A stretch of 31,166 nt of DNA, taken from positions 1 to 31,166 of the forward strand of contig CAZIFF010000008.1 of NCBI GenBank assembly GCA_964538345.1, written 5' to 3'. The notes under the pieces were generated by a model. The model had not been told where the DNA came from. It did no database searches and saw only the letters and a program-made list of their open reading frames with translations. The DNA is from JAGOTN01 sp964538345. Lineage in GTDB: Bacteria > Patescibacteriota > Minisyncoccia > Phycocordibacterales > JAACPR01. How positions within the stretch are numbered: position 1 is the stretch's first letter; each line of letters begins with the position of its first letter. Shown here one piece after another: positions 22,173-31,166 of this stretch. The translations under genes and the position numbers were made by a program.

Positions 22173-23321
22173 TTATTTAATATCCTTTATCTCTTTCCTG
22201 ATTGCTTTTTTAGCTTCATTTAAATCACCTTTTATATTTTTGTAGGCACGTTTTCTGCTGTTCTCAGTTTTGATAGCTTGATTTAAATCTTCTTCTAATA
22301 ATGCAAAAGATTTACCAAGAATATCTTCAGCTTCACTTGCTTCTTTTTTGATAAAGCTTCTCAAATTCTTAACTTTCTTTATTGAGATTAGTAGTTTTAT
22401 AATTAATCCAATTAAAAATAGAGTTATAGCTCCTAGTCCAATCCAAATTTCAATACTAATATCAGAAATTATATTTCCTACTCGCACTCGAAGCTCATTT
22501 GATTTAAAGCTATGTGTGATGTCTTCTTGTATTACAACAGCATGTACTTTATATACTCCACGTTTTAATGAGTTTGGTACTGGTAATGTGAAATTACCTT
22601 TATCATCCGTTTCTCCTGTGATAAATAATTTTTCCCAATCTCGTGATTCAAAGGTAATTAATACATTTGATTTTACCGCACTAGATGAACCTGAAATAAA
22701 TCTTTTTCCATCTGATACATATGAAAGTATTTTTGGAGGCAGTAAGCTTGGTTTTTTCTGTGGTTCTTCAGCTACAACTTCTTCTTTAGGTTCTTCTACT
22801 ACCGGCGCTGGTTTCTTAATTTCTTGTTTAGGTGCGGGCTTTATAGCAGCTGGTTTAATTGTAAAAGTTCCACCATTTAGGCTACCTGTTACGTTTGTTC
22901 CCTGTCCATCATTAGCTAAAATTTGACCATTTTTTATTACAATTGAATCAGTTCCAACTGATTTGGCTTTTAATGTAATTGTGACGATATTGCCATTACC
23001 AGCAGAATAGCCACCTAGTGTAACTCCTTCAAGATTTATTGTTCCGTTTGCTGAAGAAAAGCTTGGCTCTGTAACCCAAAAATTTAGAATAGAGCTATTT
23101 TTAGAAACTGATTCAATTGTAAAAATTGAAGTTGGTACTGAAATTAAGCTAGAAATTGCATTTATGGATTGATCTGCTGATACCATTAGTTGAAGTGTGA
23201 TTTTTTGACCCACTTCCAATGACCCGCTACTTGGATTTATATATAAATTTGCAGCAAATGCAAAAGATGGTGTTAGAAAAAATATTGCTACTATGAATAT
23301 TTTTTTAAAAAATCTTTGCAT
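22173..23321 (-). CDS. Membrane-anchored cohesin-domain protein A
   Basis: 382 residues: signal peptide (1-23, ending AFA); cohesin-like domain (about 25-156; LEVGQKITLQLMVSAD, SINAISSLI, SSILNFWVTEP, ILANDGQGTN); a Pro/Glu/Lys-rich linker (157-195); an Ig-like or carboxypeptidase-regulatory-like beta domain (196-282); one membrane segment (291-313); and a charged helical cytoplasmic tail of about 70 residues. Cohesin domains bind dockerins in cellulosomes and other surface complexes. The tail could carry a signal or link to the cytoskeleton. Last gene of the operon; its start overlaps cohesin gene B by 17 bases. Confidence 0.8.
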   Translation of the reverse strand: MQRFFKKIFIVAIFFLTPSFAFAANLYINPSSGSLEVGQKITLQLMVSADQSINAISSLISVPTSIFTIESVSKNSSILNFWVTEPSFSSANGTINLEGVTLGGYSAGNGNIVTITLKAKSVGTDSIVIKNGQILANDGQGTNVTGSLNGGTFTIKPAAIKPAPKQEIKKPAPVVEEPKEEVVAEEPQKKPSLLPPKILSYVSDGKRFISGSSSAVKSNVLITFESRDWEKLFITGETDDKGNFTLPVPNSLKRGVYKVHAVVIQEDITHSFKSNELRVRVGNIISDISIEIWIGLGAITLFLIGLIIKLLISIKKVKNLRSFIKKEASEAEDILGKSFALLEEDLNQAIKTENSRKRAYKNIKGDLNEAKKAIRKEIKDIK

Positions 23322-24156
23322 GAATTCTTTTAATTAAGAATATTATTATTGCTACTAATAATAACCCAAAAATCGCAAATTGCTTATACCAAGGTTCTGG
23401 GTTTAATGCGTTAATTACTACATCTCTCTCGTTACCGTTTAAATCGATTGCTTTAATGTATATTTTTTTATTTAGATTTTGATTTTTTAACAAATAAGGA
23501 CTCTCTGCTTTTTTATAAAAACTAATCCAACCTTCTTTTATTTCAAAATGACTCAAGCCGGAATCTTTGTCTTGTGTGGCAAATGCAATGAAGTTTTTAC
23601 CATCAAAAATATTTGGGTCCGATGTGATAATATGATTAAAATATTCTGGTGGTTCTGAATCCGTTAAAATTTGAAGTAAATAATTATCTTCACCTTTTTC
23701 TATATTTAAAGAGATGTTAAAAATATTTTCTGTTGCGTTTGTGCCCTCACCGTCCGCTAATAGAAGCGAAATATTGCTCAAAGAAAACATGATTTCATTC
23801 ATATTTTTAGCCTTAAAAACTACAGAAAAAACTTTCTGATTATTACCTTTGAATCCTCCGGGTGTTATGCCAGAAAAAGAAATTATACCGTCATTGTTGG
23901 TCGGCTTTTCTACCCAGAAATTTATTACAGAATTACCATCTCGTATTTCTTTAATTTCTAAATCATTTTTAGGAAAAATTAACTTACCTTCAACCGCGTT
24001 TAATTTTTCTTTAGTATGAACTAATACATCAATAGTAAATTCATCACCAGTTTTTATGTTTGTTTGATTTGTATACAAACTAATGTCTGCGGCAAATGCA
24101 AAATTACCGATAAAGGTTATTAAAATTACTATAATTATTTTTAATATATTTTTCAT
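23305..24156 (-). CDS. Membrane-anchored cohesin-domain protein B
   Basis: 283 residues: signal peptide (1-22), cohesin-like domain (about 24-155; IKTGDEFTIDVLVHTKEKLNAV given in part, SVINFWVEKP, GITPGGFKG, LLADGEGTN), a second beta-rich domain (about 160-252), and a C-terminal membrane segment (about 258-278) with a short basic tail. It shares NFWV(T/E)xP, GG(Y/F) and DGxGTN with cohesin A, so the two are paralogues or a duplicated anchor. It lacks the long cytoplasmic tail of A. Starts 1 base after the dockerin gene ends. Confidence 0.8.
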   Translation of the reverse strand: MKNILKIIIVILITFIGNFAFAADISLYTNQTNIKTGDEFTIDVLVHTKEKLNAVEGKLIFPKNDLEIKEIRDGNSVINFWVEKPTNNDGIISFSGITPGGFKGNNQKVFSVVFKAKNMNEIMFSLSNISLLLADGEGTNATENIFNISLNIEKGEDNYLLQILTDSEPPEYFNHIITSDPNIFDGKNFIAFATQDKDSGLSHFEIKEGWISFYKKAESPYLLKNQNLNKKIYIKAIDLNGNERDVVINALNPEPWYKQFAIFGLLLVAIIIFLIKRIHAKIF

Positions 24157-24157
24157 A

Positions 24158-25213
24158 TTATCCGGTCCAATTGTATGCCATTATACTAAAGTCTATAAGG
24201 TCAATTTTTCCATCTCCGTTTAAATGTTCTAATTCGTATTTCTTGATTGATTCAGTTAGATCTTTTTTGTACCAAAAAGCTGCAATAGAAAAGTCTATCA
24301 AATTAACTTTACTGTCTTTATTCAAATCCCCTTTTTTTGTTCCGGTGTTTCCTATTTCTGAAAATTCTGAAACACTAGCTAAAATGTTTTTATCTCCAAC
24401 TTTAAAACCTAATTCCTTACTGAAATCTGTGACTTCATTTATTAAGGATGCTTTTGATTTTGCGGTGTGATCTCCATAAGCCAGAAAAGAACTATCAAAA
24501 TTTAAAAGATAAACTCCGTTTGAATCAGAAAATTGTTTTAAGAAATATTCTGGCTCTGAATTAATGTTGATTGTTATTTCACTTGCGGGAACGCTTTGTC
24601 CGAAAATAGAAATATTATCTCCCTTTTTAACCTCTGATTTATCAAGTGCAATTGTTGGTGAAATGAAAATACCTCCAATTTTTGTTGTTACACCTGAAGT
24701 GATATATATAGGAAATGTGAATAAACTAGACCTTAAACTATTTTTATCTTCTCCATATACAGAAAAATTATAATCACCACGAGAAAGACCGCTAATTGTG
24801 GCTGTGAAATTACTATCGGGACCAGCAATAGTTGTGACTACGAGTTGGCCGTCTTTTAATATACCTACTCTGCTTAAAGGATAAGCTCTACCTGAAAAAA
24901 CAACGTTGGTATCTGGTGTTGAAGAGCTTCCGCCTCCACCACCACCCCCTCCTCCGCCTCCACTACCGCCAGCAGTACAAGAAGAAGTATCAAAAGTACA
25001 AGCACTTGTGCAAGAAAGAGTACCGCCACTAAATCCTAAAGAAGAACAAGATGCTCCACCTAGATTTACTCCGTCGCACTGCTCTCCTACTCCTATAATT
25101 CCATCATCACAACCTTCTACTACCGCACTTATATCAACTGTTATAGCCGATACTTTATTTAAAAGAGTTAACGATAATAATATGATTATGAATATGGCGA
25201 GATATTTTTTCAT
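24158..25213 (-). CDS. Secreted protein with C-terminal dockerin-like repeats
   Basis: 351 residues: signal peptide (1-23); a Cys-rich domain (about 34-80, CDDGIIGVGEQCDGVNLGG onward, six Cys); a run of eleven Gly in a Gly/Ser linker; two beta-sandwich Ig-like domains (about 103-280); and two dockerin-type repeats at the end: DLNKDSKVNLID and HLNGDGKIDLID, each followed by FSIxAxxW. In the second repeat the first calcium ligand is His instead of Asp. No membrane segment is present at the C-terminus, so it probably depends on a cohesin for retention; its two nearest downstream neighbours encode cohesins. Overlaps the upstream gene by 4 bases (ATGA). Confidence 0.82.
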   Translation of the reverse strand: MKKYLAIFIIILLSLTLLNKVSAITVDISAVVEGCDDGIIGVGEQCDGVNLGGASCSSLGFSGGTLSCTSACTFDTSSCTAGGSGGGGGGGGGGGSSSTPDTNVVFSGRAYPLSRVGILKDGQLVVTTIAGPDSNFTATISGLSRGDYNFSVYGEDKNSLRSSLFTFPIYITSGVTTKIGGIFISPTIALDKSEVKKGDNISIFGQSVPASEITININSEPEYFLKQFSDSNGVYLLNFDSSFLAYGDHTAKSKASLINEVTDFSKELGFKVGDKNILASVSEFSEIGNTGTKKGDLNKDSKVNLIDFSIAAFWYKKDLTESIKKYELEHLNGDGKIDLIDFSIMAYNWTG

Positions 25214-26310
25214 TCATCTTTATTTTTTCTGATTCTTTTTACAGGAACGTGCTTGATTTCTCTTAATGGCGCACTCCTTCTAACTGTTTTCCTTGGAGCC
25301 GATGTGTCTTCTGAAAAATTATTAGCACCTCTAGCTTGTGCAATAATCCATCGATTGTATCTCTTTACTAATCTTAATCCAAAAAATCCTACTACTATTA
25401 ATATAATGAATACAATACTTAGTAATTGCCAAGGAAATACAAAAATCAAATATGAATCTTTGGCTGTTTGATTAGTTTCTCCCCAAGTTATATTTAATTT
25501 TGCAGTGTACAAACCTAAATGAAAATCTTTTGCTTGTTTGCCAGCCATTTGAAAGAAATTTAATTTTTCTTCTTGAGCAACATCTTCTTTCTTCTTTTTA
25601 TTTTCTTGTTCTTCTTGCCAGGTTACTTCAAATTTTCTAGAGCTGTTTGGTAAAACACTACCTTCATTTTTGTTTGCTAATAGATTTGCAGTAGTTAGCC
25701 AAAAACTATTTTTTATTTTTACTTCTCCAGCAGGCACCACACGATCTCCACCAAGATTGTTTAATTTATATTCAAATGAAATTGGAAGTGAAGTAAAAAA
25801 TCTTTTTTGATCTTTGGTTTCAAAACTTAAAAGGCCACCCTTTTCTTCTATGTCTCCCGATACACGTAGAAGAACCAAGATACCAATTTTTCCTCCGATT
25901 GTTACTTCGCTGCTTCCTGATGAAACCGGTGGTTGATTACCTAAGAAAATAGCAGAAAAATATCCACCTGGTGCTGCATTTTCTGGAATTGTAATTTTGT
26001 AAGGAACAACAGTTCTCTCGCCTGCTCCTATTGTTAGTTCCGGTTGAGTTTCAATCCAGGTTGCAAGTCCTGATCCGCCTCCAACAAAATAAGGTGCACC
26101 AGAATCTCCACTTGGTTCAAAATTTTCATATGAAGTATAGAATATTTTTGTTTCATCTTGTTCGTTAAATATTTCTAACTCTCCAGATAAAACAGAACCA
26201 GGATCTCCAACAACTTCTATTTTTGCAGGTGACACGGTGAGTGCTTCTGCTTTATGAAAAAAACCTATACTAATTATTAGTATTAAAAATGTATAGGTGA
26301 TTTTTTTCAT
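25210..26310 (-). CDS. DUF916/WxL-interacting-like membrane-anchored surface protein
   Basis: 366 residues: signal peptide (1-23), then a beta domain that begins LTVSPAKIEVVGDPGSVLSGELEIFN and contains WIETQPELTIGAGERTVVPYKI and PGGYFSAIFLG (quoted in part), as in the WxL-interacting protein family. A second beta domain follows, then a membrane segment (about 295-318) and a very basic tail of about 45 residues (APRKTVRRSAPLREIKHV...). In Firmicutes, such proteins sit beside WxL-domain proteins and hold them to the wall. Here it sits directly after two surface proteins with shared C-terminal domains, so a matching role is likely but inferred. Confidence 0.75.
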   Translation of the reverse strand: MKKITYTFLILIISIGFFHKAEALTVSPAKIEVVGDPGSVLSGELEIFNEQDETKIFYTSYENFEPSGDSGAPYFVGGGSGLATWIETQPELTIGAGERTVVPYKITIPENAAPGGYFSAIFLGNQPPVSSGSSEVTIGGKIGILVLLRVSGDIEEKGGLLSFETKDQKRFFTSLPISFEYKLNNLGGDRVVPAGEVKIKNSFWLTTANLLANKNEGSVLPNSSRKFEVTWQEEQENKKKKEDVAQEEKLNFFQMAGKQAKDFHLGLYTAKLNITWGETNQTAKDSYLIFVFPWQLLSIVFIILIVVGFFGLRLVKRYNRWIIAQARGANNFSEDTSAPRKTVRRSAPLREIKHVPVKRIRKNKDE

Positions 26311-26332
26311 AATTTAATAATTTCTTTGTATT

Positions 26333-27385
26333 TTAGTAATTAGGAACGGCAACATAAGTCATAGTAGCAGTGTATGATCCAGCTTCTGTGTTCGAAGTGA
26401 TGTTTGCAAGATATCTTGCTGAATATGTTGTGTTAGCTGATGCTCCGCCAGCAGAAGCAACCGTGTCTGGAAATGCAGCATCATCAAAAGCAAAACCAGA
26501 ATCAGCATAAGGTGCTGAGACTGTACCTGAACCACCAGAAGCGTTAAATCTAACACCGAATTGTTCGCTGCCGGCAGAAGAAACTGCGTTTGTTGCACCT
26601 ATATCATCAATGGTGTTACCGCCTGATGTAAGAGTTGCACCTGTCATTGTAAGAGTATAACCACCTGAAGCGTTTGTGCCCACTACAATATCATGTGCGC
26701 CTGTTTCTGAATCAGAACCAGAAGCATCGCCTGTAGCGTATCGTGCGTTTGCTGATGTTAGGTTTCCAAAACCGATACTGTTGTCTGAAATTGTGAAAGT
26801 GATTGATTGAGAAACTGTTGCTGATACTTGAACTTGGTCGTCTGTAAGAATTGGAACAGTGATTGAACCAGTGTCACCAAAATCTCCAGCGATTGATACT
26901 GCGTAAGATGTTGCAGAAGATGGGTTTACAGAGTTTGTTGAGTTGTAAGTAAGAATAACTTTATTTCCTGCAGACATTGCTGCTGCACCTGTACCATCTG
27001 AAGGGGCTGTAAGAGTAAGAATTCTATTTTCTGTCCCTGAAAATACGGCACCCCAAGCAGAAGTAGAAGGAGAAGCTGCTAGTGTTTCTGTGTTTTCAAG
27101 ACCAGTAGTAGCACCGTGTGTAAGAGTTAGAGTGTTGATTGCTTTAGATGTGAAATCGAAGTCTGATGGAAAAGTTATTGTAATAGTGTCAGTGTTTTGT
27201 TCTGCACCGGTGGGTGTAGTGAATTTAATTACGTGACTTGATGGTGCGTTTATTTTGTTTGAAGACATTGTGTCTGAAAGTGCTGTCAAAGCTGCCGCTT
27301 GTGCTACTTGCGCTCCACCTGTAACAAAAAATATTGCAATTATTGTCGTTGTACTTATTATTTTTTTAATGTTCAGAAATTTCAT
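26333..27385 (-). CDS. Secreted surface protein with WxL-like C-terminal domain
   Basis: 350 residues: signal peptide (about 1-31, ending AQAA), an N-terminal beta-sandwich (about 32-190; ALSDTMSSNKINAPSSHVIKF, given in short, typical of archaeal and CPR surface proteins), and a C-terminal domain (about 195-350) starting SQSITFTISDNSIGFGNLTS and ending NITSNTEAGSYTATMTYVAV. The last domain is clearly homologous to the end of the giant protein encoded just upstream. Rich in Thr, Ser, Ala and Gly, almost no Lys. I infer that the C-terminal domain is the attachment part recognised by the 25210-26310 protein or by the wall. Confidence 0.75.
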   Translation of the reverse strand: MKFLNIKKIISTTTIIAIFFVTGGAQVAQAAALTALSDTMSSNKINAPSSHVIKFTTPTGAEQNTDTITITFPSDFDFTSKAINTLTLTHGATTGLENTETLAASPSTSAWGAVFSGTENRILTLTAPSDGTGAAAMSAGNKVILTYNSTNSVNPSSATSYAVSIAGDFGDTGSITVPILTDDQVQVSATVSQSITFTISDNSIGFGNLTSANARYATGDASGSDSETGAHDIVVGTNASGGYTLTMTGATLTSGGNTIDDIGATNAVSSAGSEQFGVRFNASGGSGTVSAPYADSGFAFDDAAFPDTVASAGGASANTTYSARYLANITSNTEAGSYTATMTYVAVPNY

Positions 27386-27475
27386 TTTTTAATTTAAATA
27401 TTTATTACTATTACTAATTACTTGATAATTTTACTATATAAAAATATTTTGTGTAATATAAATAACCTAATTCTG

Positions 27476-30400
27476 TTAATAAGTAGCAGTTGCTGTGTAT
27501 GTGAGAATTGCACTGTAGTCACCGGCATCAGCAACACTAGATATGTTTGCTATATATCTCACTCCATATTCTGTAGTTGTACCGCTTCCATCTCCTGAAG
27601 CTACTTGATCTGGTAAACTTCCTGTATCAAAAGCCCAATTAGCACTTGCATAAGGTGCAGTAGAAGCACCATTTCCAGAATTTACAGCCAATCTTAGGCC
27701 AAATTGTTCACTTCCGGCAGATGAAGCAACCGCAGTACTTCCAATTGCGTCTATTGTTGAGCCTCCACAACTATCACAAGTTAGAGTTTCTCCATTTATT
27801 GTCAGCAAGTATCCTCCAGATGCTGTTGTAGATACAGATATAGTGTGAGCATCTGCAGAATCAGAAGCAGATCCCGTGGTGTCACCTGTCGCATATCTTG
27901 CGTTTGCAGATGTTAGATTGCCAAAACCAACACTGTTGTCAGAAATTGAAAAAGTAAGAGATTGAGTTGTTGGTGCTGTAGTTATTTCTGGGTATACGGT
28001 ATACGTATCTAAGTCATCTCCAGTTGATGTAACTACTTTAAAACAAAAAGTTGTTTCAGCGTCTGCGCCATTATCTATCAAAGCAAAATCCCACTTTCCA
28101 TCCTGTCCATTATTTATTGCAGCTTCATCGTTAGTGAAATTATTTAATTCTTGATAACTTTGGTTAACGATTGTTGTACCACCATCTGTTGGGTCACCTG
28201 CATTTGCTGTTAATGCATCTGCATCTGCTGGTGTTGCATTGTCATTGTATGCAATTACAGTAGAATCTGTAACATCTGTGTATGTTGAAGGTGTTCCTCC
28301 TGATGGCGATGCACATGTTCCTGCTCCTTTGTCTGCAAATTGTAATTTAAAATCTTGTCCGCTTGTGCTTAAATTTGAAGCACCTACAGCAAGAAGTGTT
28401 CTTAATCTAAAAGCATCACCGGTACTTCCTAAGTCTGCAGCAGTGTCTTGTGTAGCCAATGCACTGCCAACGTCTGTAGAATCATCATTTTCAAAAAATC
28501 TATAAGCAATTTGATCAAAAGTTGGAGATACTACACCGGTCTCACTCCATGCAGAAAAATAATAAGTACCACCACTCGCATTTACTTCTGTTTGTGTTCC
28601 TAATCTAAAACCGCCGGTCACAAATGCTTTAATTCTTCCTGCAGCTTGTGCTGTAGTAATAAAATACTGTGTTAAGTCTCCAGCCAATGTACTTGGACGA
28701 GTAACTCCAGATACTGCAGTGCTTCTCTTTATCCATACTAAATCAGGGTCAAAATTTGGTGCTGTGATATCACGATCATCTGCAGCATCTCCTGTGTATG
28801 TACCAACATCAAATTTTGTACTTTCTTTAAATCCAAAATACCAATACTGGTTTCCTACTATATTAACAGCGGTACCATCTCCAACCTCAAAACCATCGCT
28901 ATTAAATGCTTGAATAAAGTTTGCAACATCTGCTGTCGCTGCAAAGTGGCTTGTTGTGTCTGCTGCGTGTGCAGATGTGCTAAACACACCACCTGTCGCA
29001 CCGTTTCTTTTTATCGTTAAAAAGTCTGCTTGAAAAGGATATCTTGTGATGTCACGATTATTTTGAGCATTTCCATAATATGCACCAATGTAAAAATCAG
29101 TTGAACCAGTATTTTTTTCTGGTTGCCATGCCCCACCAAATGCTTGCCAGTGATATACGGTTCCGGATGTGTTTACNNNNNNNNNNCTGAACCTATATTA
29201 AATCCATCATGATTAAGTGCAGTGATTGCATTTGTGATGTTTGCTGCACCAGAATCTAAGTACGCACTAGAGTCTCCCCACATTGATCTAGTTCTGAACA
29301 CTCCAGCTTGTGTGGTCTCTCCTTTTATAATTACTAAATCCGGTTCAAAGCTTAACCCTGTTATTTTTCTAAGTACTCCATTTCCGGTGTAGCTACCACT
29401 GTCCATTACGAAATTACCGCTACCAGTTGAATTTGATTCTGTGCCATTAAATGCCGCGTAGTAAATGGCATTTCCATTACCATTAGATGTGCTGTGAGTT
29501 CCAACTTGAAATCCATCAGATTCTAGTGCTTGTATTGAATCAACTAAATTGGCAGTGTTTGTGAAATATTGAGCACTGTCTCCATATGACTCTGGATTAA
29601 GATGCATTGCAGAAACAGGTGTACCAGCGTCAGCATTTTTCAAGAAAACCCACTCTGGACTAAATCCAATACCAGTTATGCTCCTGTCATTAGATGCATC
29701 TCCTGTGTATGTACCAACATCTATTGAACTAGATGTTTCTTTAAAAGCTACATAATTATAAATACCGGAACTCGTATTATTACTTAATCCAACAGTAAAT
29801 CCTGTTGAATCAAGGGTGGTGAAGAGGGCTCCTGTAGTATCCGCTGCTGTTGCAGAAAAATATTGCCCATGATTTGTAGACATAGAAGAAGATCTCCACG
29901 TTCCCGCTCTTTCGTTAGATGTTCTTTTTGCAATAACTAAGTCTGGCTGAAAACCGACGGAGGTTATGGCTTGGGTAGCGGAACCATTTCCTGTATATGC
30001 ACCAATACAAAATTTTCCCGAAGAACTACAATCGGATCCAGCAAAAGCAGTCCATGTGTATCTGATGAGCACTGTGTTTGCTGTTGATGTAACGGTAAAC
30101 CCATCATTTGTTGGTGTTATAAAACCAGCTGTGGAATCTGCTGTGGCAGTACCTAAATAAGAAGTAGAGTTGTGAGGCATGATGTCTGTTTTAAAGACGG
30201 TTGCCATAGTATTTGAATTTGATTTTAAAACAATTAATTCTGGACGAAATCCAAGTCCTGAAATACTTTGCACACCTCCGTTACCGACAAAATAGCCTGT
30301 TTGCACTTTGTAAGTGGCTGCACCTGGAGAACTTTGTGATGAATTATTGTCCCAAGTTGCATAATAATACGTACCACCACTAGCGTTAACTTCTGTTTGT

Positions 30401-31166
30401 GTTCCTAATCTAAAGCCATCTGTAACAAATGCTTTAATTCTTCCTGCAGCTTGTGCTGTAGTGATAAAGTACTGTGTTAAATCTCCTGCCAATGTACTTG
30501 GACGAGTCACACCAGCAACAGCGGTACTTCTTTTAATCCATAATAAATCAGTATCAAAACCTGGTGTGGTGATGTCACGATTATCCGCCGCATCTCCAGT
30601 ATATGTACCAACATCAAAATCAGTTCCTTCCTTAAAACCAAAGTAAAAGTATGTCTGTCCAGTTGTGTTTACTATGTTTGTTGGATTTCCAACCTCAAAA
30701 CCATCACTATTAAATGCTTGAATATGATTTGCTGCATCTGCTGTGGCTGCAAAAAAACTTGTTGTGTCTGCGGCGTGTGCAGATGTGCTAAAGACTCCTG
30801 CGCTTGCTCCAAATCTTTTAATTACTAATAAATCTGCTTGAAATGGAAGTCTTGTAATGTCCCTGTTGTCTATTGTGTTTCCATAATATGCACCAATATA
30901 AAAATCAGATGCACCTGAATTAGTTTCTGGATTCCAAGCTCCACCAAATGCTTGCCAATGATAAACTGTTCCAGATGTATTTACATTGGCAGCGGTACCA
31001 ACATTAAATCCATCATGATTAAGAGATGTTACTCCACCTGTAAAGTTTGCGGTTGCGGCATCTAAATATGCAGTCGAGTCACCTCCCATTAGGCTAGTTC
31101 GAAAAACTCCAGCTTGAGTAGTTTCTCCTTTTATAATTACAAGATCTGGTTCAAATTCTAAACCAA
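27476..31166 (-). CDS. Giant repetitive surface protein (5' end beyond window, 10-N gap inside)
   Basis: At least 1,200 codons continue out of the window. Most of it is a repeat module of roughly 90-100 residues with the order GFxPDLxxIKRxx, ...YFxxTAxxxxxIxAxxxDGFxVG, xVNxSGxTYxYxAF, DVGTYTGD. This type occurs in CPR surface proteins and phage structural proteins; its family name I cannot give with certainty. Modules form a longer unit of about 602 residues that is repeated. After the modules comes a distinct domain (about FRLRTLLAVG ... KLQFADKGAGTC ... FCFKVV), then the same C-terminal domain as the next protein (SQSLTFSISDNSVGFGNLTS ... YSAILTYTATATY). The frame is open across the N run if the real gap is 3n+2 bases; the apparent start at 28987 is not real. 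Confidence 0.8.
29177..29186. other. Assembly gap (10 N) inside the giant repeat gene
   Basis: The join lies within a repeated segment. Comparison with the other copy (GTAANVNTSGT in protein) predicts that 8 bases are missing, completing Ala-Ala-Asn, but collapse of whole repeat units cannot be excluded. Confidence 0.9.

Noticed and set aside
24906..25232. Plus-strand frame with a poly-Pro run
   Set aside because: It is the antisense of the poly-Gly linker in the dockerin protein gene.
1..31166. Genetic code reassignment (as in Gracilibacteria) to explain the internal stops
   Set aside because: TAA, TAG and TGA all end well-defined genes in the window, and no conserved protein contains internal TGA.
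1..31166. CRISPR arrays, insertion sequences, rRNA genes
   Set aside because: No spaced identical repeats with unique spacers, no transposase-like protein and no rRNA-like sequence were seen.

Overview
This AT-rich, tightly packed window looks like a scaffold from an uncultivated Candidate Phyla Radiation (Patescibacteria) bacterium, most likely Parcubacteria-like. The reasons are the short intergenic gaps, the membrane-anchored cohesin and dockerin-like proteins, long repetitive surface proteins and small peptidoglycan enzymes. No biosynthetic or respiratory operon is present. The genetic code appears standard: genes end in TAA, TAG and TGA, and conserved proteins read through without TGA recoding. 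Ribosomal protein L9 is present; as I recall it is missing from Microgenomates-type lineages. Two runs of ten Ns (4173-4182 and 29177-29186) mark scaffold joins of nominal length.

Layout. 1-4300: small hypothetical and membrane genes, mostly on the minus strand: a CPBP-type intramembrane protease, a cytochrome b5-like/DoxX pair, tRNA-Glu(UUC), and yqeY split by a gap. 4340-5870: rmuC and rplU on the plus strand. 5876-11213: a minus-strand block with an acidic secreted repeat protein, recR, dnaB, cysS (one in-frame TAG) and corA (three clustered in-frame TAA codons). A 39-bp repeated hairpin lies between cysS and corA. 11277-14298: ctpA, rplI, a small Zn-ribbon-like anchored protein and a lytic transglycosylase on the plus strand, with rpmA convergent. 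14299-15245: a gene-poor stretch rich in inverted repeats, with one or two candidate structured RNAs and one perfect DnaA-box sequence.

15246-21419: small genes, then a compact minus-strand operon truB-ftsW-murG-gltX-M23 peptidase. It joins cell-wall synthesis and hydrolysis with translation genes. A vWA lipoprotein gene of visibly different base composition sits on the plus strand at 21506-22141.

22173-31166 is a minus-strand operon of six exported proteins, in transcription order: a giant repeat surface protein (incomplete at the window edge); a second surface protein sharing its C-terminal domain; a DUF916/WxL-interacting-like anchored protein; a dockerin-bearing protein; and two membrane-anchored cohesin-domain proteins. 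I read it as a possible self-contained cell-surface assembly system: cohesin anchors plus a dockerin partner, and an anchor for WxL-like C-terminal domains. The composition is seen directly; the joint function is inference.

The other notable signals are perfect short palindromes read in frame inside two essential genes (cysS and truB), the cluster of stop codons in corA, and several -10 boxes so close to start codons that transcripts would be almost leaderless.
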